From an uncultured Alistipes sp. (lineage in GTDB: Bacteria > Bacteroidota > Bacteroidia > Bacteroidales > UBA932): a stretch of DNA of 62,163 nt. This document shows, in pieces, positions 52,059 to 59,826 of this stretch. How positions within the stretch are numbered: position 1 is the first letter of the stretch; the number at the start of each line of letters is the position of its first letter. The notes beneath the pieces are model-generated. The model had not been told where the DNA came from, did no database searches, and was given only the letters and a program-made list of their open reading frames with translations. The stretch is from assembly GCA_900544195.1 (NCBI GenBank), contig UQUJ01000007.1, positions 1-62,163 on the forward strand, read 5' to 3'. Made by a program: the position numbers and the translations under genes.

Positions 52059-52066
52059 CAAATTTA
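52059..52066 (-). promoter_or_regulatory. -7 element (TAAATTTG) for the M23 gene
   Basis: A perfect box on the minus strand ends five bases before the start at 52053. An ultra-short leader is implied, unless an upstream promoter is used. Confidence 0.5.
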
Positions 52067-52107
52067 AGAAAAACCACCGTAAAGACCCTCGCTATATTAA
52101 AAAAATT

Positions 52108-52138
52108 GGCCAATTTTGCATTCCAAAAAAAATTGGCC
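52108..52138. repeat. Hairpin C, weaker relative of the CACGTTAC hairpins
   Basis: GGCCAATTTTG (52108-52118) pairs with the ends of the A-rich arm to GGCC at 52138, with four extra A. The apex reads TTTTGCATTCCAAAA, the apex of hairpins A and B with three bases missing. Unlike A and B it is upstream of a gene. Confidence 0.5.
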
Positions 52139-52251
52139 GTCTTATGCAAGAATTTGATTTTCGTGAATTTTGTAAAGTCGGTTATAGTTAAACCGTATAA
52201 GACAAGTTATATTTTAAGGAATATACATATTTGAACCAAACTATTTTGAAT

Positions 52252-54672
52252 ATGAAATCTTATGACCGGCTGCTTGCAGCCATCGTTCTGTCGTCATTGA
52301 TGCTGACGTCCGTTTTCACTTACGAGATGTCGGCGCAAAACCAGCGTATAAAGGTCACGGTGAGCGGCCACATCACGGACAAGGCCTCCGGCGAGACCCT
52401 TATCGGGGCCGGGGTGCTCACTGAAGGCGCGGGAGCCGCAACGAACAACTACGGATTTTACACGCTGACGATTCCGCAAGGTAAACATCTGACACTGAGA
52501 TATTCATACGTAGGTTATGACGACGCCACCGTCACGCTCGACCTGCTCCGAGACACCACAATCAACGTTGCCTTGAAAGCGAACACCGAAATCAAGGAAG
52601 CTGTTGTCTCGGCACAAAGGGAATCCGGTATCATGGCCACGAAGATGAGCGCGATCGAGATTCCTATGAATATGATCAAGAACACCCCGGTGCTCTTCGG
52701 CGAGGCCGATGTACTGAAGACGATCCAGCTGATGCCTGGCGTGCAGAGCGGTGCGGAAGGCTTTTCGGGAATATACGTGCGTGGAGGCGGGCCGGATGAG
52801 AATCTGTTGCTCCTTGACGGAATCTCGCTCTACAACGCCGAGCATATGCTGGGTCTGTTCTCGATCTTCCAGCCGGAGGCCGTGAAGAAAGTGACGCTTT
52901 ACAAAGGCTCGTTCCCGGCACGTTACGGAGGAAGGACTTCCAGCATCATAGATGTAAGGACAAATGACGGAAACCTTCAAGAGACGCACGGTACGATCGG
53001 AGTAGGAGTCCTCAGTGACAAGTTCCATCTCGAAGGACCGATCTTCAAAGGAAAGACGGCATATTCGATCAGCGCCAGAGGAATGCACACCTTTCTTTTC
53101 GACGGCATCCTCAGGGCGGCGAAAGTCCCGGCCAACTACTACTTCTTTGACATGAACGGCAAGCTGACCCACCGGTTCAGCGACAGGGACAGGCTGTTCC
53201 TGAACGCCTATTATGGCCGTGACATCTTCCACTTCATGGACGAGGATGAATATGAGATCACCGGCGGAAGCAATGAATACCGCAAGTACGACGACAAGAC
53301 CCACATACGCTGGGGCAATCTGCTCACATCAGCGAGGTGGAACCACGTCTTCAACGGCAGGCTGTTCTCCAACGCCACCGTGGCCTTCACCGACTACAGA
53401 ATGAGGATGGGCTACACGACCAGCGAGAAAAGCCAGGACACTGAATACTTCTACAAGTACAAGTTCGACTACGGCTCCGGCATCAGGGACCTCACCGCCA
53501 AGATCGACTTCGACTACACCCCTGCTCCGAGGCACATCATCAAGTTCGGTGGTGAATATGTCAACCATGCCTACATTCCGGAGACCTACACGACCGTTGA
53601 GAAGGAAAACGACAAAGGGCAGATGGTCACAGACACGACATATACAAACAAAAAGGAGAAAAACCGCCTCGGACACGAGATGTCCTTCTACATCGAGGAT
53701 GACTTCACGGTCGGCGGATGGCTGACCCTCAATCCCGGCGTACATCTGGCGATGTTCCTGACAAGCGGCAGGACCTACTGGTCACCTGAGCCGAGAATGT
53801 CCGCCAAGGTGGATTTCGGCAAAGGTGTCAGCGTCAAGGCGGCATATTCAAGGATGGCGCAGTACGTCCACCTTCTCTCCTCGGCTCAGATCACCCTGCC
53901 GATTGACCTTTGGGTGCCTATCACCAAGAACATCAGGCCGGTGACGGCGGATCAATATTCATTGGGGTTGTACTACAACGGCCTGCCGGGTTGGGAGTTT
54001 TCCGTCGAGGGCTACTGGAAGGACATGCACAATGTGCTTGAGTACAAGGACGGAATCTCCTTCATGGCAAGCTCGCAGTCCTGGGAGGACAATGTCGTGA
54101 TGGGTGACGGACGGGCGTACGGCGTAGAGGTCTTCATCCAGAAAACGATTGGAAAGACAACGGGGTGGCTGGGCTACACTCTGGCCAAAAGTGACAGAGT
54201 CTTCTCCAACGGACTGATCAACAACGGAGAACGCTATCCTTACCGCTATGACAGAAGGCATAACATCTCTCTTGTCGTGAACCAGCGACTCGGAAAGAAG
54301 TGGGATCTCAGCGCGGTGTGGACTTTCGCGACCGGAGGCACCACGACAATCCCGGAAAGGGAGAGCATCGTGATGCTTCCTGACGGAACATTCACGCAGA
54401 TCGACTATGCTCCGCACAGAAACAACTACAGGTTGCCGCCAAGCCACAGGCTAAACATCGGTGTCAATTACCACAAGCGGCTAAGACGTGGTGAAAGCAT
54501 CTGGAACTTCGGAGTCTATAACGCCTACAACAGGTTGAATCCGAATTTTGTCTATTACAAGGCAGACACGAAAGGTAATTCCGAATCAAGCCTCTACACA
54601 AGGAAGGCGAAACTCAAGTCTGTCACAATCCTGCCTATAATCCCGTCATTCAGCTACACTTATAATTTCTAA
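52252..54672 (+). CDS. TonB-dependent receptor with carboxypeptidase-regulatory-like N-terminus
   Basis: The 806-residue outer-membrane protein begins with a long signal (MKSYDRLLAAIVLSSLMLTS...) and a CarboxypepD_reg-like domain (about 40-120, VSGHITDKASGETLIGAGV). A plug domain follows (about 140-260, GVQSGAEGFSGIYVRGGGPDENLLLLDG), then a beta barrel ending SFSYTYNF. It differs from SusC in lacking a SusD partner; instead a DUF4249 lipoprotein follows four bases later. Such pairs are common in Bacteroidetes, with substrates unknown. The start at 52252 sits in the context TTGAATATG. Confidence 0.92.
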   Translation: MKSYDRLLAAIVLSSLMLTSVFTYEMSAQNQRIKVTVSGHITDKASGETLIGAGVLTEGAGAATNNYGFYTLTIPQGKHLTLRYSYVGYDDATVTLDLLRDTTINVALKANTEIKEAVVSAQRESGIMATKMSAIEIPMNMIKNTPVLFGEADVLKTIQLMPGVQSGAEGFSGIYVRGGGPDENLLLLDGISLYNAEHMLGLFSIFQPEAVKKVTLYKGSFPARYGGRTSSIIDVRTNDGNLQETHGTIGVGVLSDKFHLEGPIFKGKTAYSISARGMHTFLFDGILRAAKVPANYYFFDMNGKLTHRFSDRDRLFLNAYYGRDIFHFMDEDEYEITGGSNEYRKYDDKTHIRWGNLLTSARWNHVFNGRLFSNATVAFTDYRMRMGYTTSEKSQDTEYFYKYKFDYGSGIRDLTAKIDFDYTPAPRHIIKFGGEYVNHAYIPETYTTVEKENDKGQMVTDTTYTNKKEKNRLGHEMSFYIEDDFTVGGWLTLNPGVHLAMFLTSGRTYWSPEPRMSAKVDFGKGVSVKAAYSRMAQYVHLLSSAQITLPIDLWVPITKNIRPVTADQYSLGLYYNGLPGWEFSVEGYWKDMHNVLEYKDGISFMASSQSWEDNVVMGDGRAYGVEVFIQKTIGKTTGWLGYTLAKSDRVFSNGLINNGERYPYRYDRRHNISLVVNQRLGKKWDLSAVWTFATGGTTTIPERESIVMLPDGTFTQIDYAPHRNNYRLPPSHRLNIGVNYHKRLRRGESIWNFGVYNAYNRLNPNFVYYKADTKGNSESSLYTRKAKLKSVTILPIIPSFSYTYNF

Positions 54673-54676
54673 AGAG

Positions 54677-55798
54677 ATGAGAGGACTTATTATATGCACA
54701 GCAGCGGCCTCCGTCCTGCTCGGAGCCTGCACGAAGGACATTGATTACAACCTGAAAGACATCAAGCCACAGCTGATAGTAAACTCGCAGATGACGGTTG
54801 GCGACACCTTGCATCTTGTCTATCTGGCGGTAAGCAAGAGTGACCGCGTCGAGAGAATCAAATCAGGTTCGGTCAAGTGCTATGTCAACGGCGTTCTTGT
54901 GGCTGACGGAAAACTTGACAACCGTGATGACGACTTGTTCATCAAGGAGGATCTGCACATCTACGGCCACTACTATAGAGACGAACACCATAAAGATGTG
55001 TACACGGCAGGACCCAACGCCGCCGGCAAGACCAACCAGACCAGATACTCGTTCAAGGCCGGTTTCAAGCCAGGTGATGTCGTGAGAATCGAGGCGGAGG
55101 CCGATGACGGGGCCTACAAGGCCTATTCGGAATTGGTCGTTCCAAAGGCGCCGGAATTCAGCATAACCGACACTCTGCTCCAAAAGAATCAATATGGCGA
55201 CAATATTTACCGGATCCGTGTCAAAGGCAAGGACATCACCGGTGAGGACAACTTCTACCGGATACTGTCCGGACGTTCAGTTATCGACAAAAAGATCAGG
55301 TACGCGAGTGAGCGTGAAGAGGCAATGACTTGGGAAGAGACCAAGGACTACAGTTTCATCCGCCTTGACAAAGGCAACGACCCGATACTGAACGATGGAG
55401 CCCCTGCCGAGGATCTCGACTTGGAAGGAGCTTCGGAGAACACTTTCAGAGTGTTTTCTGACAGACAGTTCTCCGACGGAACTTTCAACATCGGGTTCAA
55501 CGTGAACGCCAATGAAATCATCTACGGGCTGCACGGACTCCTGAATTTCAACCGTATGGAATCAGAGACAACATTAAGCGTGACAATCCGTGGCATCACA
55601 AAGGATGAGTACTACTATCTGAAAGCGCTAAGCATCTACGACTATCTGGACGGAGACACAACACTGACAGAGCCCGTCTCCTTCCCTGACAATGTCGAGG
55701 GCGGAATCGGGCTCGTCAGCATAAGCACGGAAAGCGTAGCCTCAATCAAGTTCAAAAGGACGTACGACGTACCATCTTCATGGATTTACACTGAGTAA
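54677..55798 (+). CDS. DUF4249 lipoprotein
   Basis: The 373-residue protein has a lipoprotein signal (MRGLIICTAAASVLLGAC) and a DUF4249 domain: LIVNSQMTVGDTLHLVYLAVS at the start, YSFKAGFKPGDVVRIEAEADDG in the middle and a C-terminal GGIGLVSISTESVASIKF. DUF4249 proteins occur almost only beside TonB receptors like the one upstream and are presumed to be their surface lids or substrate-binding partners. Its stop lies inside a mini hairpin. Confidence 0.88.
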   Translation: MRGLIICTAAASVLLGACTKDIDYNLKDIKPQLIVNSQMTVGDTLHLVYLAVSKSDRVERIKSGSVKCYVNGVLVADGKLDNRDDDLFIKEDLHIYGHYYRDEHHKDVYTAGPNAAGKTNQTRYSFKAGFKPGDVVRIEAEADDGAYKAYSELVVPKAPEFSITDTLLQKNQYGDNIYRIRVKGKDITGEDNFYRILSGRSVIDKKIRYASEREEAMTWEETKDYSFIRLDKGNDPILNDGAPAEDLDLEGASENTFRVFSDRQFSDGTFNIGFNVNANEIIYGLHGLLNFNRMESETTLSVTIRGITKDEYYYLKALSIYDYLDGDTTLTEPVSFPDNVEGGIGLVSISTESVASIKFKRTYDVPSSWIYTE

Positions 55799-55824
55799 TC
55801 CTTAAATATTCTTTAACGCTTACT
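55794..55824. repeat. Tip-only mini copy of the long hairpin, at a convergent gene end
   Basis: AGTAATCCTTAAA (55794-55806) and TTTAACGCTTACT (55812-55824) pair at 11 of 13 positions over a five-base loop. It overlaps the DUF4249 stop and faces the 2-oxoacid oxidoreductase gamma gene, so it may act as a bidirectional terminator. Confidence 0.65.
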
Positions 55825-56365
55825 GAACCTCCTTGATGATTTCCATACCTTTCCGGATGGCCTCCTCATTCTTAGGGATAAGATGATGGTGGCGCTCCGG
55901 GAGGGTTTTCCTCAAGGCTGCAAGAACGCTTTCGATCTTCACGACCGGACGGATCTTCAAAAGACCTCCAAGCACGATCATGTTGAACGTCTTGATGAGG
56001 TTCATCTCAGCCGCGGCATCCATGGCGTCGATCCTATAGACCTTGATGTCCTTCCTTGTCGGAGGCTCGGAAATTCCATAGCCGTCGTAGATGATGATTC
56101 CACCCGGCTTCACCTTCGGCTCGAACTTCTCCAGCGAAGGCTGGTTCAGAACAATCGCGATGTCGTAGCTGGAAAGAATCGGGGAGGAAACCGGATCATC
56201 ACTGACAATCACGGTCACATTGGCGGTACCTCCACGCTGCTCCGGACCGTATGCCGGCATCCAGGTGACTTCCTTGCCTTCCATCAGACCGGCATAAGCC
56301 AGAATCTTTCCCATCGAGAGGACACCCTGTCCTCCGAATCCTGCAATAATTATCTCATCTGTCAT
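55820..56365 (-). CDS. 2-oxoacid:ferredoxin oxidoreductase, gamma subunit
   Basis: The 181-residue subunit has the POR gamma-domain pattern: IIAGFGGQGVLSMGKILAYAG, YGPEQRGGTANVTVIVSD and IVLGGLLKIRPVVKIESVLAAL. It is the last gene of a buk-ilvE-TPR-ferredoxin-alpha-beta-gamma operon on the minus strand and binds the other subunits to form the CoA-dependent decarboxylating complex. The neighbour IlvE makes a branched-chain (Vor) rather than 2-oxoglutarate (Kor) substrate most likely. Confidence 0.92.
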   Translation of the reverse strand: MTDEIIIAGFGGQGVLSMGKILAYAGLMEGKEVTWMPAYGPEQRGGTANVTVIVSDDPVSSPILSSYDIAIVLNQPSLEKFEPKVKPGGIIIYDGYGISEPPTRKDIKVYRIDAMDAAAEMNLIKTFNMIVLGGLLKIRPVVKIESVLAALRKTLPERHHHLIPKNEEAIRKGMEIIKEVQ

Positions 56366-56377
56366 AGCCTTGTCGAT

Positions 56378-57151
56378 TTAAAGTTCTACGCCATTGTCCT
56401 TGAGGTCACCGAGATGATAGAAGGCAAACATATTCTCTTCCATCCACTTGTTGGCCTTCTCAGGACTCATCTTCCAACCTGAGTTGCAGGTGGAGACAAC
56501 CTCGACGAGGTTGGAGCCCTTGCCCTGCATTGAATATTCAAACGCCTTTCTGATCGCCTTCTTCGTGCGGTTGATGGCAGCCACGGTGTGAACAGCCTGA
56601 CGGGTCACGTAGCAGGTGCCATCAAGTGTGGCGGCGATCTCCGTGATCTTCAGCGGGTAGCCGTGAAGCGACACTTCCCTGCCGTAAGGACAGGTCGCTG
56701 TCTTCATCCCAAGAAGGGTCGTCGGAGCCATCTGCCCACCGGTCATTCCGTAGATAGCGTTGTTGATGAATATGATCGTGATGTTCTCGCCTCTGTTCAG
56801 GGCGTGAATCGTCTCGGCGGTTCCGATGCAGGCGAGGTCGCCGTCACCCTGATAGGTGAACACGAGCCTGTCCGGCCAAAGACGCTTCGTCGCGCTGGCA
56901 AGTGCCGGAGCCCTACCGTGGGCGGCCTCCTCCCAGTCAACATCTATATACTTGTAGGCAAACACGGCGCATCCCACCGGAGAGATGGCGATCGTCTTGT
57001 CCGTCATTCCCATCTCCTCGATCACTTCGGAGACTATCTTGTGCACAACTCCGTGGCTGCAACCTGGGCAGTAATGCATCGGAGTGTCGTTCAGCAAGGT
57101 AGGTTTCTTATAGACAACCTGTCCTTTCTCTATTATTTCTTCTCTTGTCAT
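56378..57151 (-). CDS. 2-oxoacid:ferredoxin oxidoreductase, beta (TPP-binding) subunit
   Basis: The 257-residue subunit starts at MTREEIIEKG; the longer frame overlaps the alpha subunit. HYCPGCSHGVVHKI has cysteines at 28 and 31 that ligate a 4Fe-4S cluster, TYQGDGDLACIG is the thiamine-diphosphate GDG motif, and NNAIYGMTGGQMAPTT completes the site. It decarboxylates the 2-oxoacid and passes electrons to ferredoxin. Confidence 0.93.
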   Translation of the reverse strand: MTREEIIEKGQVVYKKPTLLNDTPMHYCPGCSHGVVHKIVSEVIEEMGMTDKTIAISPVGCAVFAYKYIDVDWEEAAHGRAPALASATKRLWPDRLVFTYQGDGDLACIGTAETIHALNRGENITIIFINNAIYGMTGGQMAPTTLLGMKTATCPYGREVSLHGYPLKITEIAATLDGTCYVTRQAVHTVAAINRTKKAIRKAFEYSMQGKGSNLVEVVSTCNSGWKMSPEKANKWMEENMFAFYHLGDLKDNGVEL

Positions 57152-57164
57152 TGTGTCTTCAGAT

Positions 57165-58244
57165 TTAGAACAGACGTTTGATCGCATCCACAACCTCGTC
57201 CGGATCAGGAATGATGCCTCCGAGACGTCCGAAATGCTGTACTGGGACCTTGCCCTCGACAGCGAGACGGATGTCCTCGACCATCTGGCCGGCGTTGATC
57301 TCCAGTGAGAGGATTCCCTTCACCTTTCCGGCGAGTTTCTGGACTTCCTTCGTAGGGAAAGGCCAGAGGGTGATCGGACGAAGGAGTCCGACCTTGATGC
57401 CCTGCGAACGGGCGATCTCGATGCTCTTCTTGGCGATACGGGCAGCGGAACCGAACGCCACAATGGCATATTCAGCGTCATCAAGAAGATACTCCTCGAA
57501 GCGGACTTCCCTTTCCTCGATCTCCTTGTACTTCTTCTGGATACGGAGATTGATGACCTCCATCTCCTCGGAGCGGAGCTCAAGGGAGGTGATGATGTTC
57601 GGTTTCCTTCCGCCGACACGGCCGGTGGTGGCCCAAGGGCATTCCTTGATGATCTCCTCCTCGGTGCGGCGCGGCTTGAACGGAGGAAGCACAACCTTCT
57701 CCATCATCTGGCCGATGGCACCGTCCGCAAGGATCATCGCAGGGTTGCGGTAACGGAACGCCAGTTCGAAGGAAAGATCCACGAAGTCAGCCATTTCCTG
57801 CACAGAGGCAGGGGCCAGCACGATGAGATGATAGTCTCCGTGACCGCCGCCCTTGCAGGCCTGGAAGTAGTCCGCCTGGCTCGGCTGGATGGTTCCGAGT
57901 CCGGGACCTCCGCGCATGACATCAACGACGAGCGCCGGAAGCTCAGCTCCCGCCATGTATGACAGACCTTCCTGCATCAAGCTGACGCCCGGGCTGGAGG
58001 ATGAAGTCATCACCCTCTTGCCTGTGCAGGCTCCGCCATAGACCATGTTGATCGACGAGACCTCGCTCTCAGCCTGGAGGACAACCATACCGGTGGTCTC
58101 CCAAGGCTTCTCGGCGGCCAGAGTCTCAAGGACTTCTGACTGAGGGGTAATCGGATAGCCGAAATAGCCGTCACAACCGCAGCGGATGGCCGCGTGGGCA
58201 ATGGCCTCATTGCCCTTCATCAATGTGATTTCCTGATCTGCCAT
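57165..58244 (-). CDS. 2-oxoacid:ferredoxin oxidoreductase, alpha subunit (VorB-type)
   Basis: The 359-residue alpha subunit begins MKGNEAIAHAAIRCGCDGYFGYPITPQSE, a typical Vor/Kor start, and contains VMTSSSSPGVSLMQEGLSYM and the CoA-pathway stretch DVMRGGPGLGTIQPSQADYFQA. Together with the small ferredoxin and the gamma and beta genes it forms the four-part enzyme that turns a 2-oxoacid plus CoA into acyl-CoA, CO2 and reduced ferredoxin. Confidence 0.93.
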   Translation of the reverse strand: MADQEITLMKGNEAIAHAAIRCGCDGYFGYPITPQSEVLETLAAEKPWETTGMVVLQAESEVSSINMVYGGACTGKRVMTSSSSPGVSLMQEGLSYMAGAELPALVVDVMRGGPGLGTIQPSQADYFQACKGGGHGDYHLIVLAPASVQEMADFVDLSFELAFRYRNPAMILADGAIGQMMEKVVLPPFKPRRTEEEIIKECPWATTGRVGGRKPNIITSLELRSEEMEVINLRIQKKYKEIEEREVRFEEYLLDDAEYAIVAFGSAARIAKKSIEIARSQGIKVGLLRPITLWPFPTKEVQKLAGKVKGILSLEINAGQMVEDIRLAVEGKVPVQHFGRLGGIIPDPDEVVDAIKRLF

Positions 58245-58247
58245 AGC

Positions 58248-58478
58248 TTAGACTGTTTTAAGACGGTAAACGGTTATGCACCCGTCCGGGCAGACAGTGG
58301 CGCAGGACGCGCAGCCCGTGCAGGTGTCAGCAAGAACCTCGTGGGCGAAATTGTAGCCCTTACGGTTCACTTCCTTGGTCGTCAGAGCAAGGACATCGAG
58401 CGGACAGGCAACGACACAGAGATTGCAGCCCTTGCATCTCTCGGTGTCGACCACGGTCGCTCCTTTCATTTTAGCCAT
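58248..58478 (-). CDS. 2 x 4Fe-4S ferredoxin subunit of the 2-oxoacid oxidoreductase
   Basis: The 76-residue protein has two complete cluster motifs: CKGCNLCVVACP at about 15-26 and CTGCASCATVCPDGC at about 53-67. It is the delta (ferredoxin) subunit, four bases upstream of the alpha gene. Confidence 0.95.
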   Translation of the reverse strand: MAKMKGATVVDTERCKGCNLCVVACPLDVLALTTKEVNRKGYNFAHEVLADTCTGCASCATVCPDGCITVYRLKTV

Positions 58479-58491
58479 AATACCTTGTTGT

Positions 58492-58767
58492 TTATTGATT
58501 GTACATATCCTTGTTGTAGAAATCCAGGATCTCGTTCGCTATCGCATAGGCGTTGGCCGCCGGGCTTTCAGGATTTATCGCCATGGCCTCCAGATAATTG
58601 TTGATGGCCTTCTGCCAGTCCCCTTTCTTTCTGTGCGCGTTGCCCAGAAGATAGTAGGCCCGGTCGGAAGGCTCCGGAGCGGAGGTGATATATTCATCAA
58701 GCAGACGGATCGCTTCGTCAGTCCCGCCTTCCACAAGAATCTTTTCTATTGCCTCTAATCCGAGCAT
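58492..58767 (-). CDS. Small tetratricopeptide-repeat protein
   Basis: The 91-residue protein has two TPR-like helix pairs: GGTDEAIRLLDEYITSAPEPS and DRAYYLLGNAHRKKGDWQKA with the second repeat AINNYLEAMAINPESPAA. It is embedded between ilvE and the ferredoxin gene, with gaps of 3 and 13 bases, so it is an operon member, perhaps an assembly or scaffold factor. Similar small TPR genes accompany Vor/Kor operons in other Bacteroidetes. Confidence 0.8.
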   Translation of the reverse strand: MLGLEAIEKILVEGGTDEAIRLLDEYITSAPEPSDRAYYLLGNAHRKKGDWQKAINNYLEAMAINPESPAANAYAIANEILDFYNKDMYNQ

Positions 58768-58770
58768 CGC

Positions 58771-59817
58771 CTAGTCGATGAACAGACACCAGTTGTGGGT
58801 GTCCTCCTCAAGTCCTTTCTGGATGCCGATGATGCGGTTGTAGAGTTTCTCGCTGACCGCTCCGCACTTGTCTCCGGAAGGGAACCTGTAGCGGCGTGAC
58901 ACGTCCTCACACTCCAAAGCCGGTTTATCATCGACATAGCAGATAGGAGTGATGACCACAGCCGTTCCGCAAGAGTTGACCTCATCGAACTCAGCCAGTT
59001 CTTCAACCTTTATAGGACGGACCTCGACATCCATTCCCATATCCGCAGCCACTGTACGAAGGCTGCTGTTTGTGATGGAAGGAAGCACGCTGCCGGAACG
59101 TGGAGTCACGTAAGTGTTACCCTTGATGCCGAAGAAGTTGGACGAACCGAATTCCTCGATGGTCGTCTTCGTGGCGGAATCAAGGAACAGAAGCTCACGG
59201 TAACCAGTGTTGTGGGCGATGTTATAAGCGTGAAGCGACTGCGCATAGTTTGCGCCGAGCTTGTAGCATCCAGAACCGAAAGTGGAGGCGCGGTCGTAGT
59301 TCCTCGAAATAACAGCGGTGCCAGGAGTCAGACTCTTCGCTCCTGAATATGTCCCCACAGGCGAGCACATCACGGCGAACATCACATCACGCGCCGAATG
59401 TATTCCCAACTGAGGATTTATTCCAATAAGGGCAGGACGCAGGTAGAGGGAGGCACCGCTCGCCTCGTAAGGCGGAAGATATTCAAGGTTCTCCTTCACG
59501 CACTGGACACACATATTGATGAACATCTCCTCTGATGGGTACGGCATGTCCAGATAGGTCGCGCTGTCAGCCATTCGCTTTGCATTGCGGTCAGGGCGGA
59601 AAAGCCGGATCCTGCCGTCAACCCCACGGAACGCCTTCAATCCCTCGAAGCAGGAAGGGGCGTAATGGAATATTCCCGCGAAGCTGCTGAGGCAGATGTT
59701 GAAGTCCTCCGTCACCGTAGGGGTCTCCCATTTTCCGTCAATGCAGCGGCTGTACACCAATGCCTTGGTCTGAGTGTAGCTGAAAGACAGCTTGCTCCAA
59801 TCTATATTCTTCATCAT
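58771..59817 (-). CDS. ilvE: Branched-chain amino acid aminotransferase
   Basis: The 348-residue enzyme is a class IV PLP transaminase. FHYAPSCFEGLKAFRG is the entry motif, ASTFGSGCYKLGANYAQSL carries the PLP lysine, and TIEEFGSSNFFGI with DEVNSCGTAVVITPI completes the site. It interconverts Val, Leu and Ile with their keto acids. Two tandem ATGs (59817 and 59814) are equally possible. Lying between butyrate kinase and the oxidoreductase, it supplies keto acids to the downstream complex. Confidence 0.92.
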   Translation of the reverse strand: MMKNIDWSKLSFSYTQTKALVYSRCIDGKWETPTVTEDFNICLSSFAGIFHYAPSCFEGLKAFRGVDGRIRLFRPDRNAKRMADSATYLDMPYPSEEMFINMCVQCVKENLEYLPPYEASGASLYLRPALIGINPQLGIHSARDVMFAVMCSPVGTYSGAKSLTPGTAVISRNYDRASTFGSGCYKLGANYAQSLHAYNIAHNTGYRELLFLDSATKTTIEEFGSSNFFGIKGNTYVTPRSGSVLPSITNSSLRTVAADMGMDVEVRPIKVEELAEFDEVNSCGTAVVITPICYVDDKPALECEDVSRRYRFPSGDKCGAVSEKLYNRIIGIQKGLEEDTHNWCLFID

Positions 59818-59826
59818 TCGTATTAA

